From contig MBPM02000034.1 in NCBI GenBank assembly GCA_001695595.3, positions 1-64,000 of the forward strand: a stretch of DNA of 64,000 bases, in the 5' to 3' direction. How positions within the stretch are numbered: the stretch's first letter is position 1; each line of letters starts with the position of its first letter. This DNA comes from Plasmopara viticola. Lineage: Eukaryota > Oomycota > Peronosporomycetes > Peronosporales > Peronosporaceae. The notes under the pieces are model-generated. The model saw nothing but the letters and a program-made list of their open reading frames with translations. It searched no databases and was not told where the DNA came from. A program made the position numbers and the translations under genes. This document shows, piece by piece, positions 21,314 to 34,300 of the stretch.

Positions 21314-24300
21314 GCAGGCTTCTACTGGGCAACATGTCGCTCTCTACCTTATTTCAAGCATTATAATGATAATTATGGTCCTAACTGAATCTCGATACAC
21401 ATAGTTGAGAAATGCTCGACTGATACTGTCGTGGTACACACTTTTGAATCAATTCGGTGCTGTAACATGTGAGGTAGAGGCTGTCCGTCACAATCTTCTT
21501 ATGCATCTTTTCGTTGTTTGTGTTCTCTTAATCTTAACAGTTCTTCTTGCTTGACGTATATCTTTTATAGCGAATAATCATCGGCGGTCACATAAACCTT
21601 ATCTTTGAATATTACGTTAGGCATTCACTTCCCTTCACATACGATAACATTAACCTTTGCGACATCGCAAAACCCTTTACAATGCACACCATGTCCGTTT
21701 TATAGGAGACTAGGTAGGTTCCAGTCCCTGAGAGTTCAGGTGACAATAATTCAATAATAATGTTTCGTCTGGTATATCTGGTCAGTCATCATTCAGAAAA
21801 TGAGAGCGAATTAGGCGATTAAGCACGTACTGATCAAGCCGATCAGCGCAGTGATCAATAAAAGCGACCCTGTACATTGTCAATTATGGCAACAGAGGAC
21901 GTGCGTGGGGCCAAACGCAAGCTTCTCCAACGGCATCCCCAACGGCAAAAAAAAACTGCGTTGCTTGTCCTCATTGAACAGGTGGTCAGAATAGAGTCTG
22001 CAGTATTACACGCTTTTAAGACTTCACAACGTAAGGAAAAGCTACAATACGACCCATGATGTCCACTTCCAAGTCTTTAAAATCACATGGTCAACGCGAA
22101 GCACGATGTCCGAGCAATATTTAGCGCTTTGATTCCAGTCTGACTTTCTCTCAGTAATATTGATCCGTGTGAGTTATTGTCATCGTAATAGACATGCGTA
22201 ATTTCTATCGTGTAAACACCAGGTTAACGACCTCGTACGTACTACGCCCTCAAATCAACTACATTTGATGGATACTGCTTAAAATGTGTACTGTGTGCTT
22301 ACAGCGAGTTTCCAGCATCCATAAGGATAACATGATCAAGATGAGTAAAGGCCTTTTTATAACTTAAACCGGCACTGCACGTCTCTGGTCATCAATCTTC
22401 ATCGGTGCATTCTTACCGTTTTACCTGCAATGCCGTCAAGATATGGAAGAAAGAGCCCGAAGAGTGATGCATAGCGACTTGTATACACTTGCCACGCTCT
22501 CAGTGTGAATTTCGTCTCCGTGAAGCTGAAGCAGCTGGCGATGCATCGGTTGCAGAGGCGAGAATTTCAATGTAATAACCTCTATGATGCGTTTAACTTC
22601 TGAATTCCCCTGTCACTTTCATTGCAATAGCTGCAGGCCACGACAGAAGGTAGCCGGTGCCGTTTCTTTTGAATAATACTAATTAAGTTTGAGCCTATAT
22701 TAGACCATGCTATTAACTTCATCGTCTATTTTGACCAAGAGACGTCTGAAGTGTCGCATTAGCCAGTTGAGCCAAAGCTGACTTGCTCTCGTACCGAGTA
22801 TATTTCGATTTATATTGCTAGACCACAATTGATTGTCGATTTATTATCATCCATAGGGGAATTACTTCAATTTTAGTAAAGTGCTTCTTCTTTTTTGGTA
22901 ATCAGCGTTTCCATGAGGGCACAACCGTTGCCAGTGATAACCTTAGGCGAGACGAAGGTCCACCTTTTTGTCTCGGACCATGCGTCCTTGCTTGTCGTAG
23001 TCGTACCGACAAATGTTGCTCTTCTCGGCAAAGTCTTAATTAATCGGGACGGAACCTTGGACAGCGAGCTCACGAAGTTGAACTGAAGTTGACTCCACCA
23101 AAGAGACAAGTTTGACTTCTTTTGTACTCCTACATATGAAAAACTCGAACTTTCTCTCCCTTTATCGCTGTCTACACTCTAAAAGATTGATTGCGGGTTG
23201 GGTCTACCCTAAGGCCGTCCATATATACAGACATCTTGGGACGTGGCGTCCTCAAGAAGCATACTGCGAATTTCCATAGCTTAATTTATAGATATTTCAA
23301 GAAGTTTGTGTCTACCTTGATTGTAGGTGAGGATGTGTGAGCACCAGCAAAGCTCAAAGTTCGTTAGAAAAAGATTGCTTTCAGCTGCTCATTAATGTGC
23401 TTTTAAAAGCAAAATACATGAGATGACAAGGTTTTACGATTGATTGCCCAGCTTCTAGCCCAACCTCCTAGATAAGAAAGTGCGAACGCCACGCCACGCG
23501 CGCCCAATCACCTGTGATCGTGATCGCGTCTCGTGGTCGTCTCTACCTCTTTGATCTGAAATAAAATGCTCTAGTTTCTTTCCCTTTAAAGGCAAAGATT
23601 AAAAATTACATTGCTTAGGCCCCGCAGTAGGCGTTACCGCCGCGGTTATTGGAGTCCGTGCTTCCCGATCTCAACAGCATGTACTTTGCTCGTAAAGCTC
23701 ATACTCTTTGACGTGCTTAGGGCTGCAGTTGTGGTCGCCTTTAAAAGCCAGTAAGTCTTTTGAGCAGCGCTCAATGTGCGTCCGACAGGTGCAGGAACGC
23801 AATATTGTCCATACCTGAAATTTCGCGAGTGTTTAGGTCGACGATCTTATCAAAGAGGAGGATTGACACCGGAATATCATTGGGTGTAACGGGATCGCAC
23901 CATATCTTGCCCAGAAAATGCGTGCAAAGAGCATATGATCTTTCGTGAATTGTTGTCCACTATCCCCGGTCGAAGGGTGCAATAAAATGCAAATTCAAGA
24001 CTAATTTCTGAGACAAAAGTTTTCTGTTTTCGAATTTTCGTTCTGCTGGACCCTTAATTACCGTTAACTACGAAGAATGAATAACTCGTCTCATCAAAAA
24101 CTCAACGCAAGAAATAACGGCGTTTTTTTCCCGCCAAAATGATATTGTCATATCAATGTGTCCGGAGTTTAAGAAAAATTATCAACAAGACTGTCGTAGT
24201 ATGCACTACTGTACAATACATGAATTATGCACGCGATAATTAACGAGCTCTGTTTGCGTTTTTTTTACTTTCCACTCCGATGACAGCAGAAGACGCAATA

Positions 24301-24384
24301 GTAGAGTATAAAATATAAAGCGGCATATCTCCAGTTGAAAAGCCTAGTCCGCGCATAGACATCGTGAAAAAGCATAACTTGCTG
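21314..24384. other. Intergenic stretch, nothing recognised
   Basis: Short open frames only, overlapping on both strands (for example 22,873-23,109 minus and 22,895-23,086 plus). I see no domain, RNA gene or repeat with confidence. Confidence 0.45.
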
Positions 24385-25020
24385 CTAAATGGAGACAGAG
24401 GAGAACTTGCTTGGCCGCGCAGGTCCCCACTCGTTTTCCATCTGTGTGTAGACACCCTCAGGTGGCGGCATGCATAACTCGTTTTCCCACGAAACAAGCT
24501 CAATGTTGTCCGTATGCTTCCACGTGAGCACCACAACCGCGCCATCTTCTTTTTCGAGCAACGAGTTTATCTGCCGCAGCACCTGCCCCTTCGATTTGTT
24601 CATGACCAGTCGGTGATTGATGGCATATAAAGTATCTCCGGCGCGCAAGCCGCAGCTGGCCTCTGCTGGACCCTTAAGTCCATGCCAGTTAGTAGGCTGC
24701 AGGCCCTGGCCGTGGTCTCGCGGCACGAAGCGCTTACCATCCAGTCTATAGTAGTCAGCGATCACAATTTCGGCATTCTGCGTTATGCGGCTGCCTCGGG
24801 TTTTCACCACAAGGCCCAACCGTCGAAATAAATCTTGCTTGCGAAAGGGAGGCGTCTCTAAATATGGAATTTGCGCTCGTGGACCGATCTGCACTGTGTC
24901 CGCGTCTCCATTTACACGAACCTCTGTCTGTCGGTCGTGGCTTAGGCTGGTCGCGTAGATAGGGCCCCCATAAAAATCCCCACCGCTGGGCATGCGCTTT
25001 TGGGACCACCTCTGCCCCAT
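24385..25020 (-). CDS. PDZ-like domain protein (211 aa)
   Basis: Reads on the minus strand from ATG at 25,020 (MGQRW; an in-frame GTG lies 18 nt upstream) to TAG at 24,385-24,387. Residues about 98-168 resemble a PDZ fold: GLRAGDTLYAINHRLV (124-139) fits the conserved A-G-D-x-I-x-x-I-N strand and turn, followed by a helix and VVVLTW as the last strand. The N-terminal 95 residues are a separate region with short strand-like runs (LGLVVKTRG, NAEIVIADYY) and no family I know. No signal peptide or membrane segment is seen. PDZ domains bind C-terminal peptides, so a scaffold or regulatory role is possible. Codon use is balanced and GC-richer than the surroundings, supporting a real gene. No intron is needed. 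Confidence 0.6.
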   Translation of the reverse strand: MGQRWSQKRMPSGGDFYGGPIYATSLSHDRQTEVRVNGDADTVQIGPRAQIPYLETPPFRKQDLFRRLGLVVKTRGSRITQNAEIVIADYYRLDGKRFVPRDHGQGLQPTNWHGLKGPAEASCGLRAGDTLYAINHRLVMNKSKGQVLRQINSLLEKEDGAVVVLTWKHTDNIELVSWENELCMPPPEGVYTQMENEWGPARPSKFSSVSI

Positions 25021-25038
25021 GCTACTGCTAGTAGCCAC

Positions 25039-25833
25039 AGATCAGTAAAGAAGAGAAGTAATCGCTCGGCAACGCAACGCTTGAGCGGAATGCTTCGCTC
25101 TTATGCTTGTGTGAAAACGCTGACCGTCGAGGCGATAGTCCCATATTTTAACCAAGTGAGAAACGTTACCAACTGAATACTAGCCCTAAGCCCTAAAGGG
25201 GAAGTGTGGGTTACACTAAAAGAGTGGTATTTCACTTAAATTTGATTCATGTGCTGAAAAACTGTTTTAAGTTCTGGGCACCAACCAGATCATGATCACT
25301 ATTTCGAATCCGGTCGGGCTGTTGCCTTTTGTATAGAGTTAGTGGACGTTGTCAACGAGACGTTCTTGAGGCTTTGGGGTGTCGCGTGGTGACGCTTGCT
25401 ATTATTGTGCTGCTAGCAAAACAACAGCAAGCGCCAACAAAGTTGAGACACTTACTAAAGCTGTGACAATTTGATGACGAGCTCCACAAGCTGGAATATA
25501 ACGTTCGGATAAATCGAAAGAATGTGGTTGATCGATTTTTTGTTGTTGTTGATCGCTCATAAAGAAAGCTCGAAAGAGACGTGTATCATATTTATGAGTT
25601 TACGTTTTACGCAAAATTGTAACTCTATTACTGGCGCCATATAGAAATGCCAATTCCATGCTTCAAAATTCTCGCTCTGCTATCACGCCCGTGCCACTAC
25701 AATTGAGTCAGAAAGTGTCAAGGCAACATGGATCTTGACATAAAAGCTTAGTGTGTCGGCAGCTGGAATAAATTGAGTTTCAATTTGAGGATTTGACAGA
25801 CACTCTTTCCAATCAGGTCGAAGATCCGCTTTT
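25039..25833. other. Intergenic region between PDZ-like and MYB genes
   Basis: This stretch lies upstream of the PDZ-like gene and downstream of the MYB gene, both on the minus strand. No ORF with coding character is seen. A telomere-like CCCTAAGCCCTAAAGG occurs near 25,184 but is isolated. Confidence 0.5.
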
Positions 25834-26904
25834 TTAATAATAAAAAGTAGAAGTTGATAATAATGGTTCTGTCGGTAAAATTGACACCTCAAGTGACGAT
25901 GCTGAAGCAAGACCGGTTGTATTTGCAGTCGCTGTACGTGGTGGGACTTGTTGCAAAGGTTTTTGACAAGCTGCTGAAGTTTGATCGTGCTGCTGTAACA
26001 TAGCGTAGCATGAAAGAACCTGAAGTGCGCACAGCTCTGAGTCAATCAGACTTGATAACCTATGGCGAAGGTCTGGGGATGCTTTTGCCAACAATTCCTC
26101 CTGTGACGGAAGGAAATGTATCCGTGTGTTTCCATTTGTTCTTTTTTGGTGCTTGTACGGGTGTACCGGGCTACCATCAGTCCGATCCCCAAACCCCTTT
26201 GCCACTGTTCGTGACCTCTTTTTAGTTATTCCCGCCGGTTGCTTATATTGTCCGCTGACAGCCGGGCCCATAGGGGCAGTCAAATTAGCGGCACTTTCGT
26301 TCGTTTGTCCTGCCGAGTGACGGCATGCCTTTTGGCGTAAGCCATCTGATCCACTAACATCATCGTCTCCGCTGTTCTGTGCAACGGATGAGCCACCGTC
26401 GCTGAAATACCCGACAGGCCCTGACATTACCGTAGATAGTCCACTGAGCTTGCGCATTTCGTCGTCGCGCGTGAGCTTGGCAAAGTACTTCTGTGCATGG
26501 CTACGAATCTGGGCAGATGTGCGCGTCTTGATTTTGGCCGCCACTTTTTTCCATTCTCGACCGTACAGCCGCAAGCCTGCCAGAAAACTCTGATGTTCTT
26601 GATCCGTCCAGCGACCGCCGTTCATACCTGTCTGTCCCTTTCGGTGAGTCACGTTAGCTGAAGTTGTGGCAGAAAATTCTGATGCTATTGACTTCATCTT
26701 CGACGTGTCGAGTGACAGTGCAAGTGGGGATGCACTCGCAGAAGATACGAGAGGTACAATAGCTGGTGAGCTTGTATTACTACGGTCGCTTTCAAGCAGT
26801 TCGGTATTGGCTGAGACAGCGGTCGGCAGCAAAGCTAGCCTGTACGGAGACGTTGATGGGGCGGTGGGCATGAGTGTTGAAAACGATATCTGGTCGTAAA
26901 GCAT
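25834..26904 (-). CDS. SHAQKYF-class MYB-related transcription factor (356 aa)
   Basis: One MYB/SANT repeat at residues about 97-144: GGRWTDQEHQSFLAGLRLYG, then REWKKVAAKIKTRTSAQIRS and HAQKYF. The SHAQKYF signature in the third helix defines the 1R-MYB class found in plants, amoebae and oomycetes, which binds DNA and acts in the nucleus. The N-terminal 90 residues are Ser/Ala/Thr-rich and probably disordered. After the domain are Ser/Gly-rich and basic segments (KKRSRTVAKGFGDR, YKHQKR) and a C-terminal region with a helix (LASASSLEVSILPTE). The start chosen is the ATG at 26,904. The frame stays open upstream to a GTG at 27,039, so the true start could involve an upstream exon. A target cannot be named. 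Confidence 0.85.
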   Translation of the reverse strand: MLYDQISFSTLMPTAPSTSPYRLALLPTAVSANTELLESDRSNTSSPAIVPLVSSASASPLALSLDTSKMKSIASEFSATTSANVTHRKGQTGMNGGRWTDQEHQSFLAGLRLYGREWKKVAAKIKTRTSAQIRSHAQKYFAKLTRDDEMRKLSGLSTVMSGPVGYFSDGGSSVAQNSGDDDVSGSDGLRQKACRHSAGQTNESAANLTAPMGPAVSGQYKQPAGITKKRSRTVAKGFGDRTDGSPVHPYKHQKRTNGNTRIHFLPSQEELLAKASPDLRHRLSSLIDSELCALQVLSCYAMLQQHDQTSAACQKPLQQVPPRTATANTTGLASASSLEVSILPTEPLLSTSTFYY

Positions 26905-29750
26905 CGATAATTGTTTGCAAAACGTGGGGTATCCGCGTAAGATACAGCTACTGCAGGCGTAAACTTGTTTACCACTAACAATTTTGAGTATATTAATGGG
27001 GGTTGTTGACAAGTTGAGAAGTGAGCTCAGTGGATTCACAAAAGATATTCCGAGCTAAATGCTTGGTTCGTTTCGTACTTTGCGCTAAAGAAGGAGTACA
27101 AGCGCACACAGCGGAAGGCACTTGAGTGTGCGAGCAGTTACGCCTCGGTGCGGCTGGACATAAAGCAAAACGAACACACCAACTGGCTTCCCAAAGAATC
27201 CTTATCTTAACCAATTATTGGTTGACTTAATGCCACTGCACTCAACCGCACGACAGATCTTACTATTCATAGATGTTTTAAAAAGGTGCTATCCCTCTTA
27301 TTCGCCCAATGGTGAAGATACTTGCTTAATTTGCTTTGATAATGAGTCGTATGACAAAGCCTAATTATAAGAAAATTTGAAAAAGCAGTGGTTTCAGGCT
27401 ACCGTTGACTCCCCTCCAATGCAGTATCTCATGCGCAAACAGCCAGATGACAAATTAGGTAACACGACTCGTTGCGATCCAGGATTATTTGCATTTATGG
27501 CGAAATTGTGGCACGACCTGCTCTCAGCGCACCTAAACACCTGGCCGCTCGTCATCCTGTGTTCGTGTCAAATCATTAACATACTTAATGTTTGCCCTTT
27601 GCTAATCCAGCACTCGCCTACTTATTGGCCCTAACATATCCAGCCATATCGTAGCGACTTGCTTCGACTTGTAGACAGTTAGTCGGATTACCGAGATATT
27701 CTATTAAAACCAAGCAGTCTGTTTTTGTCATTTTTCTCTTGACTTTGCTCGAATTAAACGTAGTATCGATGTTTTAAAGTAGCCTAGCATTTGTATGCCG
27801 ACATATGACGCGAATCGGCCATAAGGGTCGAAATTTATCGTGATGCACCTTAATTGATGCAAGCAATTTCGTAAGCTAAGCCAAAAAGGATTTCATGCCG
27901 CAGAGGGCCAGCTGATAATTCATTGATTTCCTTATAAATTAATATAATCGTATTGTTGCCGCGACTTTCCTCGCGTTTTCGCGGTAGCTTTTTTTAATGA
28001 TAAAGAGCATGTCCATCATAATGCTGCTAAACGAAATAAGCTATCATGCTTACCCAAATGCTCTTAATCTATAACGTCATTGCATTGATAAAATTGATAA
28101 ATGACATATGTCACCCAACGCTCTTCATGCGGTGAATTTCTGGGCAGCTGAGGTACTACTAGACTCCCCCCTTAAAAAAATACTTTTTACGATGTGCAGA
28201 CCGGCATTTTGTATTCGTTTATCTCTGTCTCAGATGGACACTCGCCAGCTTGAACCACTCTATATTACCAGTATTCTACATTTCAGCGCGAAACTAGCTT
28301 GTTTTGTCAAATCTAACATCAAAGGGTTTCGCTGATTGTGACGAGTTGTGCAGTGAGTAAAGGATTGACAGCACCAAAAGCTGGCGTCAGCGCTTGTAAA
28401 AGCATACATAAGCAGTGTAAGATCAGCGCGACTCATTCGGCTGGTTCTTTTGCGATTCGGTAATTACGATGAGTGCGAAATTTTCGCAATAAAGTGTGTA
28501 ACTACAATAAATCCACATTTTCTATTTGCGGCCGATTATTAGCTTCAGTGCTACATTGCCGTCCAAACAAAGATGAAATATGCAACATAGAACGCGAAGA
28601 TTGCGCCCCTTTCGTGTCTACCGTGCAGATCTATAATTAATGTATGCGGCTATTATGCGAACATTCGTTCGTAATCACTTCAATTTGCTTTTGCGTTTTT
28701 GCCAATGCAACATTATATAAATTTAGATTTACATCGTTTGTTGGACTATTTCTTTAACTCGTTTGGCGCATTTTTTTGTCGCCGATATCTAATTCGCTGT
28801 GGTGGTGGCAAATTAAACACTATATGTATTGTGGTCTCCGCTCTCAGGCTGCCTATACTAATTTATGAGTCCGTAATTACGAGTCGATCTTACCGCAGAA
28901 TGCATGTTAAATAGCAAAAATTCTGCTATTTAACATGCATTCTGCGGTTGAGCAAATTTCATTACACTTTTACATGCATTCTGCGGTGCGATACCATGCT
29001 TATCCATTACCATGCTTATTCCAACACTTCTCATCGCGGCCGCATCGAAGACATGGAAGCCAACTAGCGATCGCAAATTAAAGCACATGCTAGTCATTAA
29101 GACCAAAACGTAGCCCAACTCTAGAATATCACGGAGAGCAATGTTTTGACAAACTTGAGACGCAGGTCGATAAAATCATTTTTCAAGAAAAGACGTCGCC
29201 CTTGATCCGGCAGCTTGACTGTTCACATAAATCGCTATGGGGGGAGTCGGTGCTGGCCGAGATTTGTGGACGCTGCATGCGCCGCTACGAATTCAGCTTG
29301 AGCAGAACACCTTCTTGCTTTTCTGCGGCTCAGCTCACTGGCATTCCGCTATTGAGCACAATCTTTCGATAGAGAATTCCTGACGCCCTTGTTCGCCACC
29401 ACCCTAAGCTCCGGCACATTCGCATTAAAACGTTTGGTACTTGCACGCATCTTGAGTCCCAGGCCTCGAAGTTGGTAAACCTAAGGATTTCACCTTTCGA
29501 GGAGTAGAACCTGGGAATCTTCTTTCATGTTTCGATCCGAGCAAGACATCGAGAAAGTATTTTTGCCAGTAGTCAGTCCCAAGATCATGTTTTGTCGCGT
29601 TGCATTGTGTGCCACAATGATAACCGAAGACGCACCGGCAATTTCCAAGTCAGAATATTAGCGGACGATGGCGCTGACCTCGAAAGAAACCTCTAGTAGC
29701 ACACGCATCACTGCCTTGTTCGTCACTGCGGCGAAGGTCAGCAATCAGTT
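26905..29750. other. Gene-poor stretch with a hairpin
   Basis: No convincing coding sequence. Contains the 25-bp-armed hairpin at 28,892-28,948. Frames near 29,100-29,750 on the minus strand may be further remains of the degenerate coding region that starts at 30,566, but stops interrupt them. Confidence 0.45.
28892..28948. repeat. Hairpin with 25-bp perfect arms
   Basis: The arm at 28,892-28,916 (ACCGCAGAATGCATGTTAAA...) is repeated as an exact reverse complement at 28,924-28,948, with a 7-nt loop. A third partial copy of the right arm (ACATGCATTCTGCGGT) occurs at 28,972-28,987. The arrangement suggests a small inverted-repeat element or a replication-slippage product. Confidence 0.88.
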
Positions 29751-29759
29751 AAAATAATT

Positions 29760-30566
29760 TTTGCTTATACATGCGACAAATTGTGCCTTGAGCCCCATAG
29801 CAGCGTCTTTTACGTTTGTCTTAGTCGTAAACACCCGCTTGCAGTGTACCAGATTTGCAGTGGCTTATCGCTCCATAGGTCGCTGTTACCGCGCGCCTAT
29901 TTTTCCCGCGGATGGTTTCGCCCCAACGTTCAGCCTTCAAATTGGGCATCGCCCCAGCGTATTTCCTCAGGTACGGCAAGTAGACTTGTGACGCGGTGTG
30001 TACATCAAAAGACAGTTTCATTAGATAAATTCCAGACCACTTTAAGCCTCACGTCTGCACGCGTTAGTTTGCTTTTCCCTCGTCGTTACTTTTCTTGTCA
30101 CGTTCGCAGCGGCATCTGCGAGTAATTTGCCCGACATACCAGAAACCATCAATGCAATCTTTTAGCTTTAGACGCTGCTCTTTGTTTTTGTCATCAAGGT
30201 TTTAGATATTTTTGAAATTTTCGTGTCAATGACGACGTAATCCTTGTAAATAAAAACACAGCAATTCTTGGCGTCATCGCTGCAACCATCGCCGCAGGTC
30301 GCACTTAATGCACAAGCGAACTGTTTTGGCGTTGAATACATTAAGCCATATACAACAATGGCACTTAATTCAGGTGTTTGCTTTGTTGGCCACGAAACGA
30401 GCGGCAGTACTTGCTCTTGCGATCTACAATAGTGGCGTTGTACCGACTTCCATTCGACCCATTTGATGTAATCCTTTTTTAAAAAAAAAATCAGATCACT
30501 TTCTAGCGCATTTATTGGGGCATTCTTGTTTTGGGCTGCATTTTCTTCGTGTGTTGTACGAGACAA
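29760..30566 (-). pseudogene. Unrecognised decayed coding region (outer left flank of the palindrome)
   Basis: On the minus strand 132 residues are open from 30,566 (RTTHEENAAQNKNAPINALE onwards), with Cys-rich stretches such as CALSATCGDGCSDDAKNCC. Homologous but interrupted sequence follows downstream past 29,821. A diverged inverted copy lies at 51,000-51,900, where it is broken by frameshifts and an insertion of about 200 bp. Conservation of coding-like blocks between two diverged copies suggests an original gene. I do not recognise the family. Confidence 0.35.
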
Positions 30567-31349
30567 ACGTCACCCGTTATATGACGTAGTGATAATCAGC
30601 CGTATGCCGAGGCTCGCAAACCATCTTTTTCATAGTGTCACAGGAGATCCGACCGTAAAAATGTATTGTTGTTCCTATCTACTCAAACGTTTCGTTGATT
30701 GCAGTCACGACCGTGTTTGTCATTCTTTTTTATATACTAACGTTCTGCGCTTCAAGTACAAGCATGTTGTTGCACAACGCTACGTCAAATTCGACATTAA
30801 CTAACACTAAGCGAGACAAGTGCTCGCCGGTGGTTGAATTTGTATTCTTTCATCTAAAAGCTTGCCGTATAACACGTTGTCGCGCGATGATAATGGTGCG
30901 TTGTAAATATTAATCAGTCAATGAACGCTGGCTCTTTCCCATGCTGTTACTTGAAGCTCTATATTCTCAATCACTGTTGAGCAAAAGCTTTCCTCTCGGC
31001 CCAGATCGCCGGCCTCCTGGGGTACTTGAGGTAGGAATTCTTCCTGAGGGGCATTGCGCGGAAGTGGACCCGCCCATTTTGCAAAAGCACCCAAGTGCAT
31101 TATTCGTGCAAGCTATCAAAAACTCATTTAATAACCCATAGGAGTTATTCCTATGGTTAAGAGGGCCAATACTAGTAATTAGCTCCTTATATTAAGCTCA
31201 AATGGAAGCCTAATATTAAGCTTGTGTGTTGAAAATAAAGCTGCGCTATCCTAACTAAGCAAAATCTTACTTCGACTCGAATCTTTCTCACGAGAGCCAA
31301 CGGCGTTGAAGTTCATTTTCGATTTTGCCGCGCGTCGCCCTCATATTTA
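30567..31349. promoter_or_regulatory. Upstream region of the left TPS-TPP gene
   Basis: Within the palindrome arm and mirrored at 50,201-50,980 with almost no change. No gene is recognised. The region just before the ATG is AT-rich with repeated AATATTAAGCT motifs near 31,190-31,220. It presumably holds the TPS-TPP promoter; no specific motif is claimed. Confidence 0.35.
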
Positions 31350-34300
31350 ATGGGGGAGGAACTTGCCATGTTGCACTTGACGGCCGCGTCTCCGCCCACG
31401 AGCGGCACAATGTCACCTCGCAACGACTTTTTTGTATCGCAGCGCGCCTCTACCGACTTTGAGCTTAGTCGCCTCGACACGTTGTCGCTAGAAGAGCAGG
31501 AGATCCTGGCGAATATTCAAGAGCTGCAATCCCAACTTGTGCAGCTCCGGGCGGAACAGGAGGATGATAGTGATGAGGACTCGACGGACAAACCACTCGA
31601 TACCGCGAGTAATCAGCTCATCGTTGTGTCGAACAATCTGCCTGTGTTGCTTGAACGCCATCCACATACTGGACATTGGAAAGCCACCAAAACGACGGGC
31701 GGATTGGACAAACTCATGTCTCTGACGGGTATTCGGTCCGAAATGAATTTCCTGTGGGTGGGCTGGGTGGGTCAGCACATTCCCAAGAGTGAACACGAAG
31801 CTGTGCGTCGCTTGTTGCTTCAACACAATTGCCTACCAGTCTTTATATCTTATGAAGTGGCGTCACGACACACATGCTTCTCGTCTGAAGTATTGTGGTC
31901 ACTCTTCCATTATGTATCAGAGCCTGTTCCCTTTACCTTTAATACTGGGAACAGCGCGGAGTTTTATTCGACCAAAAGATTTAACAAACAGGACTGGCAA
32001 GCGTATGAGTCGGCTAATGAGAGCTTTGCAGATGCAATTGCCGAAATCTATAATGAAGGAGATGCCGTGTGGGTACACGACTATCATTTGATGCTGCTAC
32101 CGTCTCTACTGCGTCAGCGTATCCCATTGTGTCGGATTGGTTGGTTCTTGCACACGCCGTTCCCCGCGTCGGATGTGTACTGTCGGTTGCCAGTACGGTC
32201 TCAATTATTGACGGGTGTTCTACAAGCAGATCTTGTGGGATTTCAGACTTTTGACTATGAGCGTCATTTCTTGTCCACATGTCATCGACTGCTAGGAGTC
32301 GAGTGCTCCCACAAAGGGATCCGAAGTTTACTCTCCGGTTGCGACCATTTTACGTCATTTGGCGTGTTTCCCATTGGTATTTCTCTTGAGCCATTCGCCC
32401 GTACAGCTTCCAATTCATCTACACTGAATCGCGTGAACGAGTTGCATGAGAGCTTTTGCGGAAAACGGATCATTTTGGGAATCGACCGACTTGACAATAT
32501 TAAGGGCATTCCACACAAGATGTTGGCCATGGAAATGTTACTTGACCGATTCCCAGAATGGCAACACAATGTTGTGCTCGTGCAAATTGGAATCTCCTCA
32601 ATTTCAGGTGGCATTGATAACAAATCCACGGGTACGAATGCTGCAGATGAAAGCGTTCGACGCACCAGTGCTAATAGTGCCAATAAAGAGAATACGGTCA
32701 TTCTCCCTCGATCCTTATCATTTCCGGTTGTGAAAGCTGGAAGCTTGGGTGATACTGACAGTCCCCTTAACGGAGTATCGGAGTCCCCACCGCCCGCAAC
32801 GAGCCCAATTGCTAGTGGCAAGGGCAATGTTGGATATGGTCCGTGCCATCACCTTGAAATGAGCTCGCATAGTTATCACAATATTGTCACTCAAGTAAAT
32901 CAGATTGTTGGACGCATTAACGGCACATTTGGCACTCTTGACTATGCGCCAATTCATTTTATTCAACAGCAAGCGACTTCGCATGAAGAATTGTGTGCAC
33001 TATACGATTTGGCTGACGTTTGTTTGGTAACATCGATACGTGATGGTATGAATCTCGTATCGCACGAGTTTGTTGTCTGCCAGCAGCATTTTATGCGCAA
33101 CAAGAAGGTTCAAACGAAAGGTGACCATGCTGTCGCTCAAGCAGTAGATAGTAGCATCGAAAAGAACAAATCGGTAGCTATAAACGTCAACACAAGTCGG
33201 GATTGTCTGGCGACGAAAGGTGGAGAAATGCTTTCACCGATTTCGTCCCCACGCCAATCGTCGACGTCTGTGCTTACGGCCTGGGAGGGTGAAGACGGTG
33301 GACCAGGCGTGTTGGTTGTTAGTGAATTTGCAGGATGTTCCCAGTCGCTGAGTGGTGCTATCGTCGTCAACCCGTGGAATATCGAAGATGTAGCCCTGAG
33401 CATTCACCAAGCGTTAAGCATGTGCCGAACCGAGCGGGAGATCCGACAGCAGAAACTCTATCGCTATGTATCGTCCAACACGGCCTCGGCATGGGGGGAA
33501 CAATTTTTGGACGAATTATCCCAAGCCGTTGAGAAGAACCGCAAATTGTCAATGCAATTGCCAAAGCTTGACAAGAAAAATATTGTGCAAGCGTATCGAA
33601 GCGCTCAAAACCGCGTGATCATCTTGGATTATGATCGGACGTTGACACCACAGCATTCTCTCTTACCACTTGCTGCTGTGGGGCCCGATTTTAAGGCACT
33701 TCTTAATGCACTAAGTACTGATGAGCGCAATACAGTGTTTATCGTCAGTAGTCGTGAGCGAAAATTTCTTGAGACGTGGCTGAATGGTGTAAGGGTCGGT
33801 ATTGCGGCAGAGGACGGTTTTTTCTATCGCATGAGCCTGAGCAACACACGTGAGCATTGGAAGACAATGAGCAAGTTTCAGTACGACGTTGCAACCGCAC
33901 GGTCGGGTGGATTTAGTACAACAATGACTGGAGAGAGTGGCAATCTGAAAGCCTCTTACTCAAGTGAAGGTCGCAGCATGGTGCACATGAGCACGGGTAG
34001 CCTTCCAGCGTCTGCCCAGCATGCTTCTATACAGAAATCTATCGATACAGGGGATGGCACACCAGTTGTTGGTAGCATCGCGCGCAATGTTGAGTCGTTT
34101 GGTGATGCTGACATGTCGTGGAAGGACTTAGTGCTTCCTACAATGTTATTGTTCACGGACCGAACGCCAGGAAGTTACATTGAAGACAAGGAAAGCTCAT
34201 TAACGTGGCACTACAGCGACGCAGATCCGCATTTTGGGAGCTGGCAAGCAAAAGATTTACAAATCATTTTAGAGCGGCAACTTATTGGCACAGCATTGGA

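Noticed and set aside
25184..25200. CCCTAAGCCCTAAAGG as an interstitial telomere
   Set aside because: Only about two imperfect units with no neighbouring retroelement; compatible with chance.
13461..29750. Secreted RXLR or Crinkler-type effector genes in the subtelomere
   Set aside because: No frame combines a signal peptide with an RXLR/LFLAK-type motif.
30918..31141. Short frames on both strands upstream of TPS-TPP as genes
   Set aside because: They overlap on opposite strands, have no motif, and recur in the other arm only because the arm is duplicated.
32282..32827. 181-residue frame opposite the TPS-TPP gene
   Set aside because: Antisense shadow of conserved TPS coding sequence; mirrored at 48,723-49,268 for the same reason.
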